Origin: Curtobacterium sp. MMLR14_010 | GTDB taxonomy: Bacteria; Actinomycetota; Actinomycetes; Actinomycetales; Microbacteriaceae | DNA: 64,000 nt | Reading direction: 5' to 3' | Assembly (NCBI RefSeq): GCF_001865015.1 | Contig: NZ_MJGV01000068.1 | Location: forward strand, 129,998 to 193,997 | In this document: positions 9,745-17,203 of the stretch, in pieces | Layout of the letters: each line of letters begins with the position of its first letter | Numbering within the stretch: the first letter of the stretch is position 1 | The notes under the pieces: model-generated | The model's input: only the letters and a program-made list of their open reading frames with translations | Database searches by the model: none | What the model was told of the DNA's origin: nothing | Position numbers and translations under genes: made by a program

Positions 9745-10330
9745 CCCGCCGTCGCCGAGACGCCGGTGTCCTGGCGAGACGCCGGTGTCTCGCACGTCCG
9801 GCCGTTCGTCGAGACGCCGGTGTCCTGCCGAGACACCGGCGTCTGACGGAGACGCCGGTGTCTGGCGTGCTCGGGGGTGCCGAGACACCGGTGTCTGGCG
9901 AGCCTGGGCGTGCGAGACACCGGTGTCTCGGTGAGACGCCTCGAGGTCGTCGAGACGCCGTGGAAAGTGGCGGCGTCTCGAGGCGAATGCGTTGTCTCGC
10001 GCAGACGCCGGTGTCTCGCCTCCAGACGCCGGTGTCTCGCGCAAGTCGGTGTCTTCCCCACCCGGGTGCGCCGAGACGCCGGTGTCTGGCGGAGACGCCG
10101 GTGTGTGACTGGGACGCCGGTGTCTGGCGTGCTCGGGTGTGCCGAGACGCCGGCGTCTGCTGTATCTGGGCATGTGAGACGCCGGTGTCTCGGTGAGACG
10201 CCCCGAGGTCGTCGAGACGCCGTGGAAAGTGGCGGCGTCTCGAGGCGAGGGCGGTGTCTCGCGCAGACGCCGGCGTCTCGCAGCCACACGCCGGCGTCTC
10301 ATTCCCAGACACCGGTGTCTCGCCTGCGCA
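9745..10330. repeat. Array of palindrome AGACRCCGGYGTCT with two long hairpins
   Basis: The whole 680-bp gap between the NmrA-like gene and the next gene is filled by about 17 near-complete copies of a 14-bp palindrome, consensus AGACRCCGGYGTCT (AGACACCGGTGTCT is a perfect palindrome), plus several half-copies, irregularly spaced 17-40 bp apart. Two copies are split to form an 11-bp-arm hairpin, TCGAGACGCCG and CGGCGTCTCGA around TGGAAAGTGG (about 9951-9982 and 10213-10244). A block of about 170 bp is duplicated (9849-10018 and 10111-10280); its last 105 bp differ at six positions by my comparison. Apparent open frames across it are arginine-rich artefacts of the repeat. Confidence 0.9.
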
Positions 10331-10344
10331 CCGGCAACCGAAGA

Positions 10345-10400
10345 CCCGGACGCAGCAAGACCCGGACGCAGCAAGACCGGGACGCAGCAGGACCGGGCCG
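10345..10400. repeat. Direct repeats GACCCGGACGCAGCAA
   Basis: Three consecutive copies of a 16-bp unit, GACCCGGACGCAGCAA then GACCCGGACGCAGCAA then the variant GACCGGGACGCAGCAG, lie between the palindrome array and the next start codon. They sit where the promoter and leader of the following gene would be expected. Confidence 0.75.
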
Positions 10401-10425
10401 CGGGCGTCGGCGGTACGGTCGTCGC

Positions 10426-10896
10426 ATGGACAGGTCCGAGGTCATCGCCGCCGCCGCAGCCGCGCACGCCGCCCGCATCGCCGCAGCCGGCGGCGACGAC
10501 TCCGCCGCGCGGGACCGCGCCGAGTCGGCAGCATCGGCACCGCAGGACCACAGCCGCGTGGACGAGGCCGACCGCGCCGCCGACCGCACCGAGGGCGTCC
10601 TCTCCGACTGGCGCCGGATGGGCACCCGCCGCGGGATGTCGCCGGACGCCCAGGTCCGGGCAGCGTGGTCCGTCGGCGGCGTCCCCGACCCGGGCCCCGG
10701 CCGAGCGCTGGCGAACGTGCTGCTCTCGACGGCGGGACACGCGGGCCGGGTCGCCGATGCCGCGCGTCGGAACGACCGCCTGAGCGGCGCCGCCCGCACG
10801 GCCGCGCGCCGCACGGTCCGGCGGTACACGGACCACGGCGCCGACATGTCGACCCTCGGGGACGTCCTCCGCGACCAGCAGCCCGACGCCGAGTAG
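10426..10896 (+). CDS. Hypothetical alanine/arginine-rich protein
   Basis: 156 residues starting at ATG 10426. I do not recognise the family. The first 60 residues are alanine-, arginine- and aspartate-rich and probably helical or disordered. A more ordered middle carries WRRMGTRRGMSPDAQVRAAWSVGG and PGPGRALANVLLSTAGHAGRVADAARRN, then a short acidic C-terminus. There is no signal peptide or membrane segment. It is isolated, with the palindrome array upstream and a palindromic terminator region downstream. The ordered middle and codon pattern make it more likely real than a shadow. Confidence 0.55.
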   Translation: MDRSEVIAAAAAAHAARIAAAGGDDSAARDRAESAASAPQDHSRVDEADRAADRTEGVLSDWRRMGTRRGMSPDAQVRAAWSVGGVPDPGPGRALANVLLSTAGHAGRVADAARRNDRLSGAARTAARRTVRRYTDHGADMSTLGDVLRDQQPDAE

Positions 10897-11030
10897 GTCA
10901 CACCGCGCGGAGCGAGTCCTTCCGCGCGTTGGCGGTCGGAAGGAATGACCTCCAACGCGCGTTCCGACCTGCCATCGCGGGTGTTGTGGGAAGGAACAAG
11001 CGCGAACGCGGTGCACCGCACCCGGGAACG

Positions 11031-11068
11031 ACGGGAGGCTCGGTGCCAGCTGGCACCGAGCCTCCCGT
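11031..11068. terminator. Perfect 38-bp palindrome (family A repeat), probable bidirectional terminator
   Basis: The half-site ACGGGAGGCTCGGTGCCAG is followed at once by its exact reverse complement, giving 19-bp arms with no spacer. It lies between the stop of the plus-strand hypothetical gene and the stop of the minus-strand oxidoreductase, so it can serve both. The region before it (10920-10980) also holds CGCGCGTTGG and CCAACGCGCG as an inverted pair. No gene is seen in 10897-11083. Confidence 0.8.
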
Positions 11069-11083
11069 CCGTCCGGTGGCGCG

Positions 11084-12073
11084 TCACGGGCGCAGGAGCA
11101 CCTTGCCGACGCGACCGGCGGTGTCCGAGGCGCGGACCGCGTCGCGGACGTCCTCGAACACGAAGGTCTCGGCGACGGGGAGCGTCAGCGAGCCGTCCAG
11201 CACGCGCTGGATGAGCTCACCGAACAGCTGCTGCTTCGTGTCGGCGGGCATGGTCCGCGACACGACGCTGCCCCAGAAGCCCTTGACTGTGACCTGCTTG
11301 AAGATCACGGCGCCGGAGGGGATCTCCATCGTCGGCGACGCCATGGCGCCGAAGACGACGAGTGTGCCGTTCTCAGCGAGGGTCGAGACGATGTCGGCCG
11401 CGGCCTTCCCGCCGACGGACTCGACGCCCGCGACGATCGGGGCGCCACCGGTGATCGCCGTGACCTGGTCCTGCCAGTCCTCGGCGTCCGTGGCGACGAT
11501 GCGCTCGATGCCCTGTTCGCGGAGCTCGTCGACACCGGCGGCGCGACGCACCAGGCCGATGACGTTGATGCCCCGTGCGGCGGCGAGCTGCGCGACCATG
11601 CGGCCGACGGCACCGTTCGCGGCGTTCTGGATGAGCCAGTCACCCTCGTGCAGGTCGAGCGAGTGCAGCAGGCTGATGGCGCTGAACGGCATCGACACGA
11701 GCTGGGCGGCGGACTCGTCGGTCATCGCCTCGGGCACGGGGATGAGCCCGGCCGCGTCGGCGACGTAGTACTCGGCCCACACGCCGAAGGTCCCGCCGGC
11801 GACGCGCTGGCCGACGGAGAGGGCCGTGACGCCCTCGCCGAGGGCCTCGACGACGCCGAGCGCCTCGGTGCCGGACTGGGCGGGCAGCTCGGGCTTGAAG
11901 CCGTAGGTGCCGCGGACCGTCCACAGGTCGTGGTTGTGGATGGGGGAGAGGACCGTGCGGACCAGGACCTGGCCGGCGGCGGGCTGGGGGACCGGGCGCT
12001 CGGCGACGGTCAGGACGTCGGCGGGCTCGGCGAAGGTCTCGTGGACGACGGCGCGCATGGTGGAGTCGGTCAT
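11084..12073 (-). CDS. Zinc-independent MDR oxidoreductase (quinone oxidoreductase-like)
   Basis: 329 residues of the medium-chain dehydrogenase/reductase superfamily. The N-terminal GroES-like domain has PAQSGTEALGVVEALGEGV, and the nucleotide domain has LIQNAANGAVGRMVAQLA, the AxxGxxG-type NADPH motif of the quinone oxidoreductase branch. The cysteine cluster of zinc alcohol dehydrogenases is missing. It is the third gene of ohrR-ohr-MDR, 3 bp after ohr. Co-expression with Ohr suggests detoxification of carbonyls or quinones arising in peroxide stress, but this is inferred from position only. Confidence 0.83.
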   Translation of the reverse strand: MTDSTMRAVVHETFAEPADVLTVAERPVPQPAAGQVLVRTVLSPIHNHDLWTVRGTYGFKPELPAQSGTEALGVVEALGEGVTALSVGQRVAGGTFGVWAEYYVADAAGLIPVPEAMTDESAAQLVSMPFSAISLLHSLDLHEGDWLIQNAANGAVGRMVAQLAAARGINVIGLVRRAAGVDELREQGIERIVATDAEDWQDQVTAITGGAPIVAGVESVGGKAAADIVSTLAENGTLVVFGAMASPTMEIPSGAVIFKQVTVKGFWGSVVSRTMPADTKQQLFGELIQRVLDGSLTLPVAETFVFEDVRDAVRASDTAGRVGKVLLRP

Positions 12074-12076
12074 GGG

Positions 12077-12499
12077 TCAGTCCTCCGAGACGGTGATGGT
12101 GACGTCGATGTTGCCGCGCGTCGCGTTCGAGTACGGGCACACCTGGTGGGCGGCGTCCGCGAGGGCCTGGGCCTGGTCGTGGTCCATGCCGGGGATGACG
12201 ACCTCGAGCATGACGGCGAGCTGGAAGCCGCCCTGGCCGTTCGGGCCGATCTGCACGCGACCGCCGACGGACGAGTCGGTGACCTTGACCTTCTGCGAGC
12301 GGGCGACGCCCTGCAGTGCGGAGTGGAAGCACGCGGCGTAGCCGGCGGCGAAGAGCTGCTCGGGGTTGGCGCCGTTGCCGGAGCCGCCCATGTCCTTCGG
12401 GATCGCCATGTCGAGGTCGACGCGGCCGTCGCTGGTGGCGACGTGGCCGTTCCGGCCCTCGCCGGTGGAGATGGCTTCTGCGGTGTAGAGGACGTCCAT
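12077..12499 (-). CDS. ohr: Organic hydroperoxide resistance protein Ohr
   Basis: 140 residues of the OsmC/Ohr fold. Ohr reduces organic hydroperoxides with a cysteine pair. The peroxidatic cysteine is in AACFHSAL and the resolving cysteine in VCPYSNATRGN; the latter motif separates Ohr from OsmC. MDVLYTAEAISTGEGRNGH at the start is typical of the family and the length is standard. A purine-rich site (GAAGGAAAGGA) precedes the ATG. It lies 26 bp downstream of ohrR and 3 bp before the MDR gene. Confidence 0.95.
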   Translation of the reverse strand: MDVLYTAEAISTGEGRNGHVATSDGRVDLDMAIPKDMGGSGNGANPEQLFAAGYAACFHSALQGVARSQKVKVTDSSVGGRVQIGPNGQGGFQLAVMLEVVIPGMDHDQAQALADAAHQVCPYSNATRGNIDVTITVSED

Positions 12500-12525
12500 G
12501 GTGGAGGTTCCTTTCCTTCGTGGGG

Positions 12526-12981
12526 TCAGTGGTCCGCCGGCGCCGTGGTGGGCGCTGCGGCGGCGTGCATCGTCTCGGTGAGACGGTGCAGGGTCTGGAT
12601 GAGCTCGGCGGCGGCGCGCTCGTCGGGCAGCCCGGTGCCGGCGGCGATCCGTCCGGGGATGTCCGCGAGCTCACCCCGGAGGGCACGCCCGCGCGCGCCG
12701 GTGGTCACCGTGACGACGCGCTCGTCGGCACTGCGGCGCTCACGGCGCACCAGGTCCGACTGCTCCATCCGGCGCAGCAGCGGCGACAGGGTGCCGGAGT
12801 CGAGCTGCAGGTGCTCCCCGAGGCCCGACACGGTCTGGTCGCCCTCCACCCACAGGGTGACGAGGACGAGGTACTGCGGGTAGGTCAACCCCCACGGCTC
12901 GAGCATGGAGCGGTAGGCCTGCGTGGTGGCGCGGGTCGCTGCGTAGAGGGAGAAGCACACCATCTCGTCGGTCACGGGCAT
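12526..12981 (-). CDS. ohrR: OhrR, MarR-family peroxide-sensing repressor
   Basis: 151 residues from the ATG at 12981, giving MPVTDEMVCFSLYAATRA. The single N-terminal cysteine in EMVCFSLYAA is the sensing cysteine of OhrR: its oxidation by organic peroxides releases DNA. A winged helix follows, with LGEHLQLDSGTLSPLLRRMEQ as recognition region and the wing around RRSADERVVTV. An open frame runs further upstream to 13044, but that would read through the operator, so the shorter start is chosen. It is the first gene of ohrR-ohr-MDR and is divergent from the mevalonate operon. Confidence 0.92.
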   Translation of the reverse strand: MPVTDEMVCFSLYAATRATTQAYRSMLEPWGLTYPQYLVLVTLWVEGDQTVSGLGEHLQLDSGTLSPLLRRMEQSDLVRRERRSADERVVTVTTGARGRALRGELADIPGRIAAGTGLPDERAAAELIQTLHRLTETMHAAAAPTTAPADH

Positions 12982-12991
12982 GACTCCACCG

Positions 12992-13018
12992 TCGCACACA
13001 ACCGAGTTGCGCACAACC
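12992..13018 (-). promoter_or_regulatory. Probable OhrR operator upstream of ohrR
   Basis: Two near-identical elements in direct order, TCGCACACAACC (12992-13003) and TTGCGCACAACC (13007-13018), lie immediately upstream of the ohrR start. The second is an imperfect palindrome, TTGYGCRCAA. Position within the divergent ohrR/mevalonate kinase gap fits autorepression by OhrR. Binding is inferred. Confidence 0.55.
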
Positions 13019-13076
13019 TTCCGGAGTACCTGCTGAGCGGTCACGCAGCGAGGCCGTTAGGCTGACGGGACCAACG

Positions 13077-14054
13077 ATGACCAGCAACCACCCAGCCTCG
13101 GCACGACCAACGACCCCGCGAGTCGGCTCGTCGACGTCCCACGGCAAGACGATCCTGATCGGCGAGCACGCCGTGGTGTACGGCGCACCCGCGCTCGTGC
13201 TGCCGGTCAACGACGTCCGGGTCACCGCCACGGTCACGCCGACCCCGGGCAGCGGTGGGCACGGCCTCGAGTCCGCGGTGCACACCGGTCCGCTCGACCT
13301 CGCCCCCGCGGCGGTGATGCCCACGGTCACGGCGGTCACGGCCACCCTGCGGCACCTCGGCGTCACGGACCAGCACTTCCACGTGCGGGTCGACAGCGAG
13401 GTGCCCACCGCCCGCGGCATGGGCTCGAGCGCCGCGGTCGCCGCCGCGGTCACGGCTGCCGTCGCCGACGCCCTCGGGGTGACGCTCGACGCCCAGACCC
13501 ACCACGACCTGATCCAGGAGTGCGAGCGCGTCGCCCACGGTCGGCCGTCCGGACTCGACGCCCGCGGGGTCGTCGCGGACGTGCCCGTGTGGTTCGAGGA
13601 CGGCCACATCGAGCCCGTCGACGTCACCGGGGAGTTCGTCTTCGTCGTCGCCGACACCGGCGTGCCCGGCCACACCCGCGGCGCCGTCGCCGCCGTCCGC
13701 GAGCACCACGACCGGGCCCCCGCCGAGGTCGATGCGGTGATCGGACAGATCGGCGACCTGGCCCGACGCGCACGGGGGACACTGGTCGACGGCGATGCCC
13801 AGGCGCTCGGTGCCACCATGGACGCCGCGCACGCACTGCTGACCACCCTCGACGTGTCGAGCGACGACCTCGACCGCCTCGTCGGCGCCGCCCGCAGCGC
13901 GGACGCCCTCGGCGCGAAGCTCACCGGGGGTGGACGGGGCGGCTGCGTCCTCACACTCGCCGCCGACGGCGACCACGCGGTCCGGATCGCCGATGCGCTC
14001 CGTGCCGCAGGGGCCACCGCAACATGGACCACTCGGATCGGAGACCGCGCCTGA
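13077..14054 (+). CDS. mvk: Mevalonate kinase
   Basis: 325 residues of the GHMP kinase family. It phosphorylates mevalonate to mevalonate-5-phosphate. Visible are the N-terminal HGKTILIGEHAVVYG (substrate-binding loop with the GEH motif), the ATP loop ARGMGSSAAVAAAV and the C-terminal GGGRGGCVLTL motif. The catalytic aspartate is likely in RPSGLDARGVV. A -10-like TAGGCT lies about 20 bp before the ATG, so the operon leader is short. It is the first gene of a five-gene mevalonate operon; its TGA overlaps the next ATG. Confidence 0.95.
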   Translation: MTSNHPASARPTTPRVGSSTSHGKTILIGEHAVVYGAPALVLPVNDVRVTATVTPTPGSGGHGLESAVHTGPLDLAPAAVMPTVTAVTATLRHLGVTDQHFHVRVDSEVPTARGMGSSAAVAAAVTAAVADALGVTLDAQTHHDLIQECERVAHGRPSGLDARGVVADVPVWFEDGHIEPVDVTGEFVFVVADTGVPGHTRGAVAAVREHHDRAPAEVDAVIGQIGDLARRARGTLVDGDAQALGATMDAAHALLTTLDVSSDDLDRLVGAARSADALGAKLTGGGRGGCVLTLAADGDHAVRIADALRAAGATATWTTRIGDRA

Positions 14055-15052
14055 TGACCGCCACCGCCGTCGCGCACCCCAACATCGCCCTCGTGAAGTA
14101 CTGGGGCAAGGCGGACGCCGACCTCGCGCTGCCCGCGACGGGCAGCGTCTCGATGGGTCTCGACGTCTTCCCGACGACGACCTCCGTCACCCTGCAGAGC
14201 GGACTGGAGGCTCGTGACGCGTTCGTCCTGAACGGTCGCGTCGTCGACGATGGTCCCCTGACGCGCGTCGAGCGGTTCCTCGACCTGGTCCGCGAGCTCG
14301 CGGGGAGCGACGCGCGGGCGTCCGTCGAGTCGACGAACACGGTGCCGACGGGTGCCGGTCTGGCCTCGAGCGCCTCCGGCTTCGCGGCGCTCGCCACGGC
14401 GGCCGCGGCGGCCTACGGCCTCGACCTGTCCGAGCGCGACCTGTCCCGGCTCGCCCGGCGCGGTTCGGGGTCGGCCACGCGGTCGATCCCCGGCGGGGTG
14501 TCGGTCTGGCACGCGGGCGACGACCAGGGCTCGTTCGCCGAGACGATCCCCGCGCCGCAGATGGCGATGGTCGTCGTGACGATCAACCACGGCCCGAAGG
14601 AGATCGGCTCGCGCGAGGCCATGCGCCGCACGATCGCGACGTCGCCGTTCTACCCGGCATGGGTGACCTCGACGACCGAGACCGTCACCGACATGCTCGA
14701 CGCCTGTGCCGCCGGTGACTTCACCCGGGTGGGCGAGCTCACCGAGAGCAACGCGCTCCGGATGCACGCCACGATCGAGGGCTCGTTCCCGCCCATCCGC
14801 TACCTCACCGCCCGCAGCGTCGCGGTGTTCGACGCCGTCGCCGAGCTGCGCGCATCCGGCCTCGAGGCCTACGCGACCGCCGACGCCGGGCCGAACGTCG
14901 TCGTGCTCACCAAGCCCGAGGACCGCGGTGCCGTGGCGTCCGCGCTCGGGCACCTGGGCGACGTCATCGAGTCCGGCACGGGACCCGCCGCGCGCGTGGT
15001 CCGCTCCGAAGGAACGGGGAGCCAGCCCGTCCAGAAGGAGACCGCCGAGTGA
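14054..15052 (+). CDS. mvaD: Diphosphomevalonate decarboxylase
   Basis: 332 residues. It decarboxylates mevalonate-5-diphosphate to isopentenyl diphosphate using ATP. The family start AVAHPNIALVKYWGKAD is present, as is TVPTGAGLASSASGFAALA (ATP loop) and RRGSGSATRSIPGGVSVW, which is characteristic of this enzyme rather than of phosphomevalonate kinase. The catalytic aspartate is expected in the ATADAGPNVVVL segment. It overlaps both neighbours: the ATG sits on the mvk stop and its TGA on the next GTG. Confidence 0.95.
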   Translation: MTATAVAHPNIALVKYWGKADADLALPATGSVSMGLDVFPTTTSVTLQSGLEARDAFVLNGRVVDDGPLTRVERFLDLVRELAGSDARASVESTNTVPTGAGLASSASGFAALATAAAAAYGLDLSERDLSRLARRGSGSATRSIPGGVSVWHAGDDQGSFAETIPAPQMAMVVVTINHGPKEIGSREAMRRTIATSPFYPAWVTSTTETVTDMLDACAAGDFTRVGELTESNALRMHATIEGSFPPIRYLTARSVAVFDAVAELRASGLEAYATADAGPNVVVLTKPEDRGAVASALGHLGDVIESGTGPAARVVRSEGTGSQPVQKETAE

Positions 15053-16137
15053 TCGAGTTCCGCGCCCACGGCAAGTTGTTCGTCGCCGGTGAGTACGCCG
15101 TCGTCGAGCCCGGGCAGCCGTCCGTGCTCATCGCCCTCGACCGCGCCATCACGGCCAGCGTCGCCGAGGGCCACGGCGCCGGCAGCGTGCACTCCGAGGA
15201 GTACGGACACCTGCCGCTGACGTGGACCCGGGCCGAGGACGGCCTGGCGCTCGACCGCGAGCACCACCCCTACGACTACGTGATGGCGACGATCGACCTC
15301 GTCGAGAAGCTCCGCGCCGAGCTCGGCATCGAACCGCGCTTCCACGACCTGCGCATCATGAGCCAGCTCGACGACGCCAGCGGCCGCAAGTTCGGACTCG
15401 GCTCGTCCGCCGCCGTGACCGTCGCGACCGTCGGCGCCCTCGACCGCTTCTACGGTCTCGGCCTGACCCAGCGTCAGCGCTTCCAGACCGCCCTGCTCGC
15501 CACGATCCGGGTGAACCCCCGCGCGTCCGGTGGCGACCTCGCCGCGAGCACGTTCGGCGGCTGGCTCCGCTACAGCGCCCCGGACCGCGAGCGCCTCGCC
15601 GAGCACCTCGAGACCCGCACCGTGTCCGAGATCCTGCACGACGCCTCCGCGTGGGAGGGCTTCGACGTCGAGCGGCTGCCCGAGCCCGAGGACCTGCGGC
15701 TGCTCGTCGGCTGGACCGGGTCGCCGGCGTCCACCACGAAGCTCGTCGGTGCCGTGCGTCGGCACCGCAACGGCGGCTACGCGACGTTCCTCGACGACAG
15801 CCGGAGCTGCGTCGACGACCTGACCACGGGCCTCCAGACCGGCGACGCCGAGCGCACGCTCGACGCGCTCCGCCGGGCCCGCGGACTCATGCAGCGCCTC
15901 GGCGACTCCGTCGGCTCGAGCATCGAGACCGAGCGCCTGACCACGCTCTGCGACGTCGTCGAACGCGCCGGCGGGGCGGCCAAGCCGTCCGGTGCCGGCG
16001 GCGGCGACTGCGGCATCGCGCTCGTCCCCGCGGACGGCGACATCCCGAGCATCCTCCGCGAGTGGGAGGCCCACGACATCCGGCACCTCACCATCGCCGT
16101 GCAACCCCCGGAAGGCCCCCTCGATGCACACCGCTGA
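15049..16137 (+). CDS. mvaK2: Phosphomevalonate kinase
   Basis: 362 residues of the GHMP kinase family, phosphorylating mevalonate-5-phosphate. The motifs are HGKLFVAGEYAVVEPGQPS at the N-terminus, FGLGSSAAVTVATVGAL as ATP loop and KPSGAGGGDCGIAL near the C-terminus. GEYAVV and the GAGGGDC motif are typical of the bacterial phosphomevalonate kinase branch. It starts with a GTG overlapping the mvaD stop and itself overlaps the HMG-CoA reductase start by 14 bp. Order after mevalonate kinase and decarboxylase matches the Streptomyces CL190 mevalonate cluster. Confidence 0.94.
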   Translation: MIEFRAHGKLFVAGEYAVVEPGQPSVLIALDRAITASVAEGHGAGSVHSEEYGHLPLTWTRAEDGLALDREHHPYDYVMATIDLVEKLRAELGIEPRFHDLRIMSQLDDASGRKFGLGSSAAVTVATVGALDRFYGLGLTQRQRFQTALLATIRVNPRASGGDLAASTFGGWLRYSAPDRERLAEHLETRTVSEILHDASAWEGFDVERLPEPEDLRLLVGWTGSPASTTKLVGAVRRHRNGGYATFLDDSRSCVDDLTTGLQTGDAERTLDALRRARGLMQRLGDSVGSSIETERLTTLCDVVERAGGAAKPSGAGGGDCGIALVPADGDIPSILREWEAHDIRHLTIAVQPPEGPLDAHR

Positions 16138-17203
16138 GAAGACCACCTCGCAGACGCCGATCCCGACCCGCTGGGTGGGTCCGATCCGGGTCAGCGGCAA
16201 CGCGGTGGAGGGCGAGCACGAGGTGCCCCTCGCCACGTACGAGTCGCCGCTCTGGCCGTCCGTCGGGCGCGGTGCCCGCATCTCCCGCATGGTCGAGGGC
16301 GGCATCGTCGCGACGGTCGTCGACGAGCGGATGACCCGGTCGGTCGTCGTCCGGGCGTCGAGCGCCGCCGCCGCGCACATGGCCACCGGCCGGATCCTGG
16401 CGCGCCAGGCCGAGCTCGAGCAGATCGTCGTCGGGCAGAGCCGGTTCGCCAAGCTCATCGAGGTGCATCCGGAGATCGTCGGGGACCTGCTGTTCCTGCG
16501 CTTCGCGTTCACCACGGGCGACGCCTCCGGCCACAACATGGTGACGCAGGCCGCGGACACGCTGCTGCCGACGATCCTCGCGTGGGAGCCGGACCTGTCC
16601 TACGTGTCGATCTCGGGCAACTTCTGCTCCGACAAGAAGGCCACGGCGGTGAACGGCATCCGCGGGCGCGGACGGCACACCATCGCGGAGATCGTCCTGC
16701 CCGGCATGGTCGTCGAGCGGTTCCTCAAGTCCTCCACCGAGCGGATCGTGGACCTGAACACCGCGAAGAACCTGGTCGGGTCGACGATCGCCGGGGCCCT
16801 GCGCTCCGCGAACGCCCACTACGCCAACATGCTCCTCGGCTTCTACCTGGCCACCGGGCAGGACGCCGCCAACATCGTCGAGGGCTCGCAGGGCATCACC
16901 TTCGCCGAGGCCCGCGGCGACGACCTGTACTTCTCCTGCTCGCTGCCGCACCTCATCGTCGGCACGGTCGGCAACGGCAAGGGCAACGACCTGCCCGTCG
17001 TCGAGGACGCCCTGGTGCGCCTCGGCTGCCGCGAGGACCGCGAGCCGGGCCTCAACGCACGGCGACTCGCCGGCCTCTGCGCCGCGACCGTGCTCTGCGG
17101 CGAGCTGTCCCTGCTCGCCGCGCAGACCAACCCCGGTGAACTCATGGCGGCGCACGTCGCGATGGAACGTGCCGGATCGACGAAGGGCGGCGACGCAGCA
17201 TGA
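16124..17203 (+). CDS. hmgr: Hydroxymethylglutaryl-CoA reductase
   Basis: 359 residues. It reduces HMG-CoA to mevalonate. The active-site pieces of the Streptomyces-type enzyme are visible: Glu in LATYESPLWPS, Asp133 in FTTGDASGHNM and the Lys pair 171/172 in SGNFCSDKKATAVN, with a C-terminal histidine in ELMAAHVAMERAG. The GDASGHNM and DKKATAVN motifs are those of NADPH-dependent class I-like reductases. The ATG at 16124 lies inside the end of mvaK2, so the genes overlap by 14 bp. In Streptomyces CL190 a type II isomerase gene lies just before this one; here there is no room for it. Confidence 0.95.
   Translation: MHTAEKTTSQTPIPTRWVGPIRVSGNAVEGEHEVPLATYESPLWPSVGRGARISRMVEGGIVATVVDERMTRSVVVRASSAAAAHMATGRILARQAELEQIVVGQSRFAKLIEVHPEIVGDLLFLRFAFTTGDASGHNMVTQAADTLLPTILAWEPDLSYVSISGNFCSDKKATAVNGIRGRGRHTIAEIVLPGMVVERFLKSSTERIVDLNTAKNLVGSTIAGALRSANAHYANMLLGFYLATGQDAANIVEGSQGITFAEARGDDLYFSCSLPHLIVGTVGNGKGNDLPVVEDALVRLGCREDREPGLNARRLAGLCAATVLCGELSLLAAQTNPGELMAAHVAMERAGSTKGGDAA

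Noticed and set aside
9745-10330. CRISPR array
   Set aside because: The repeat unit is only 14 bp, fully palindromic, spaced 3-25 bp apart irregularly, with no unique spacers of constant length and no cas genes.
9877-10422. Long plus- and minus-strand open frames across the palindrome array
   Set aside because: They translate the repeat itself into RDAGV/TPASR-type low-complexity peptides in several frames at once; only the part from 10426 has normal composition.
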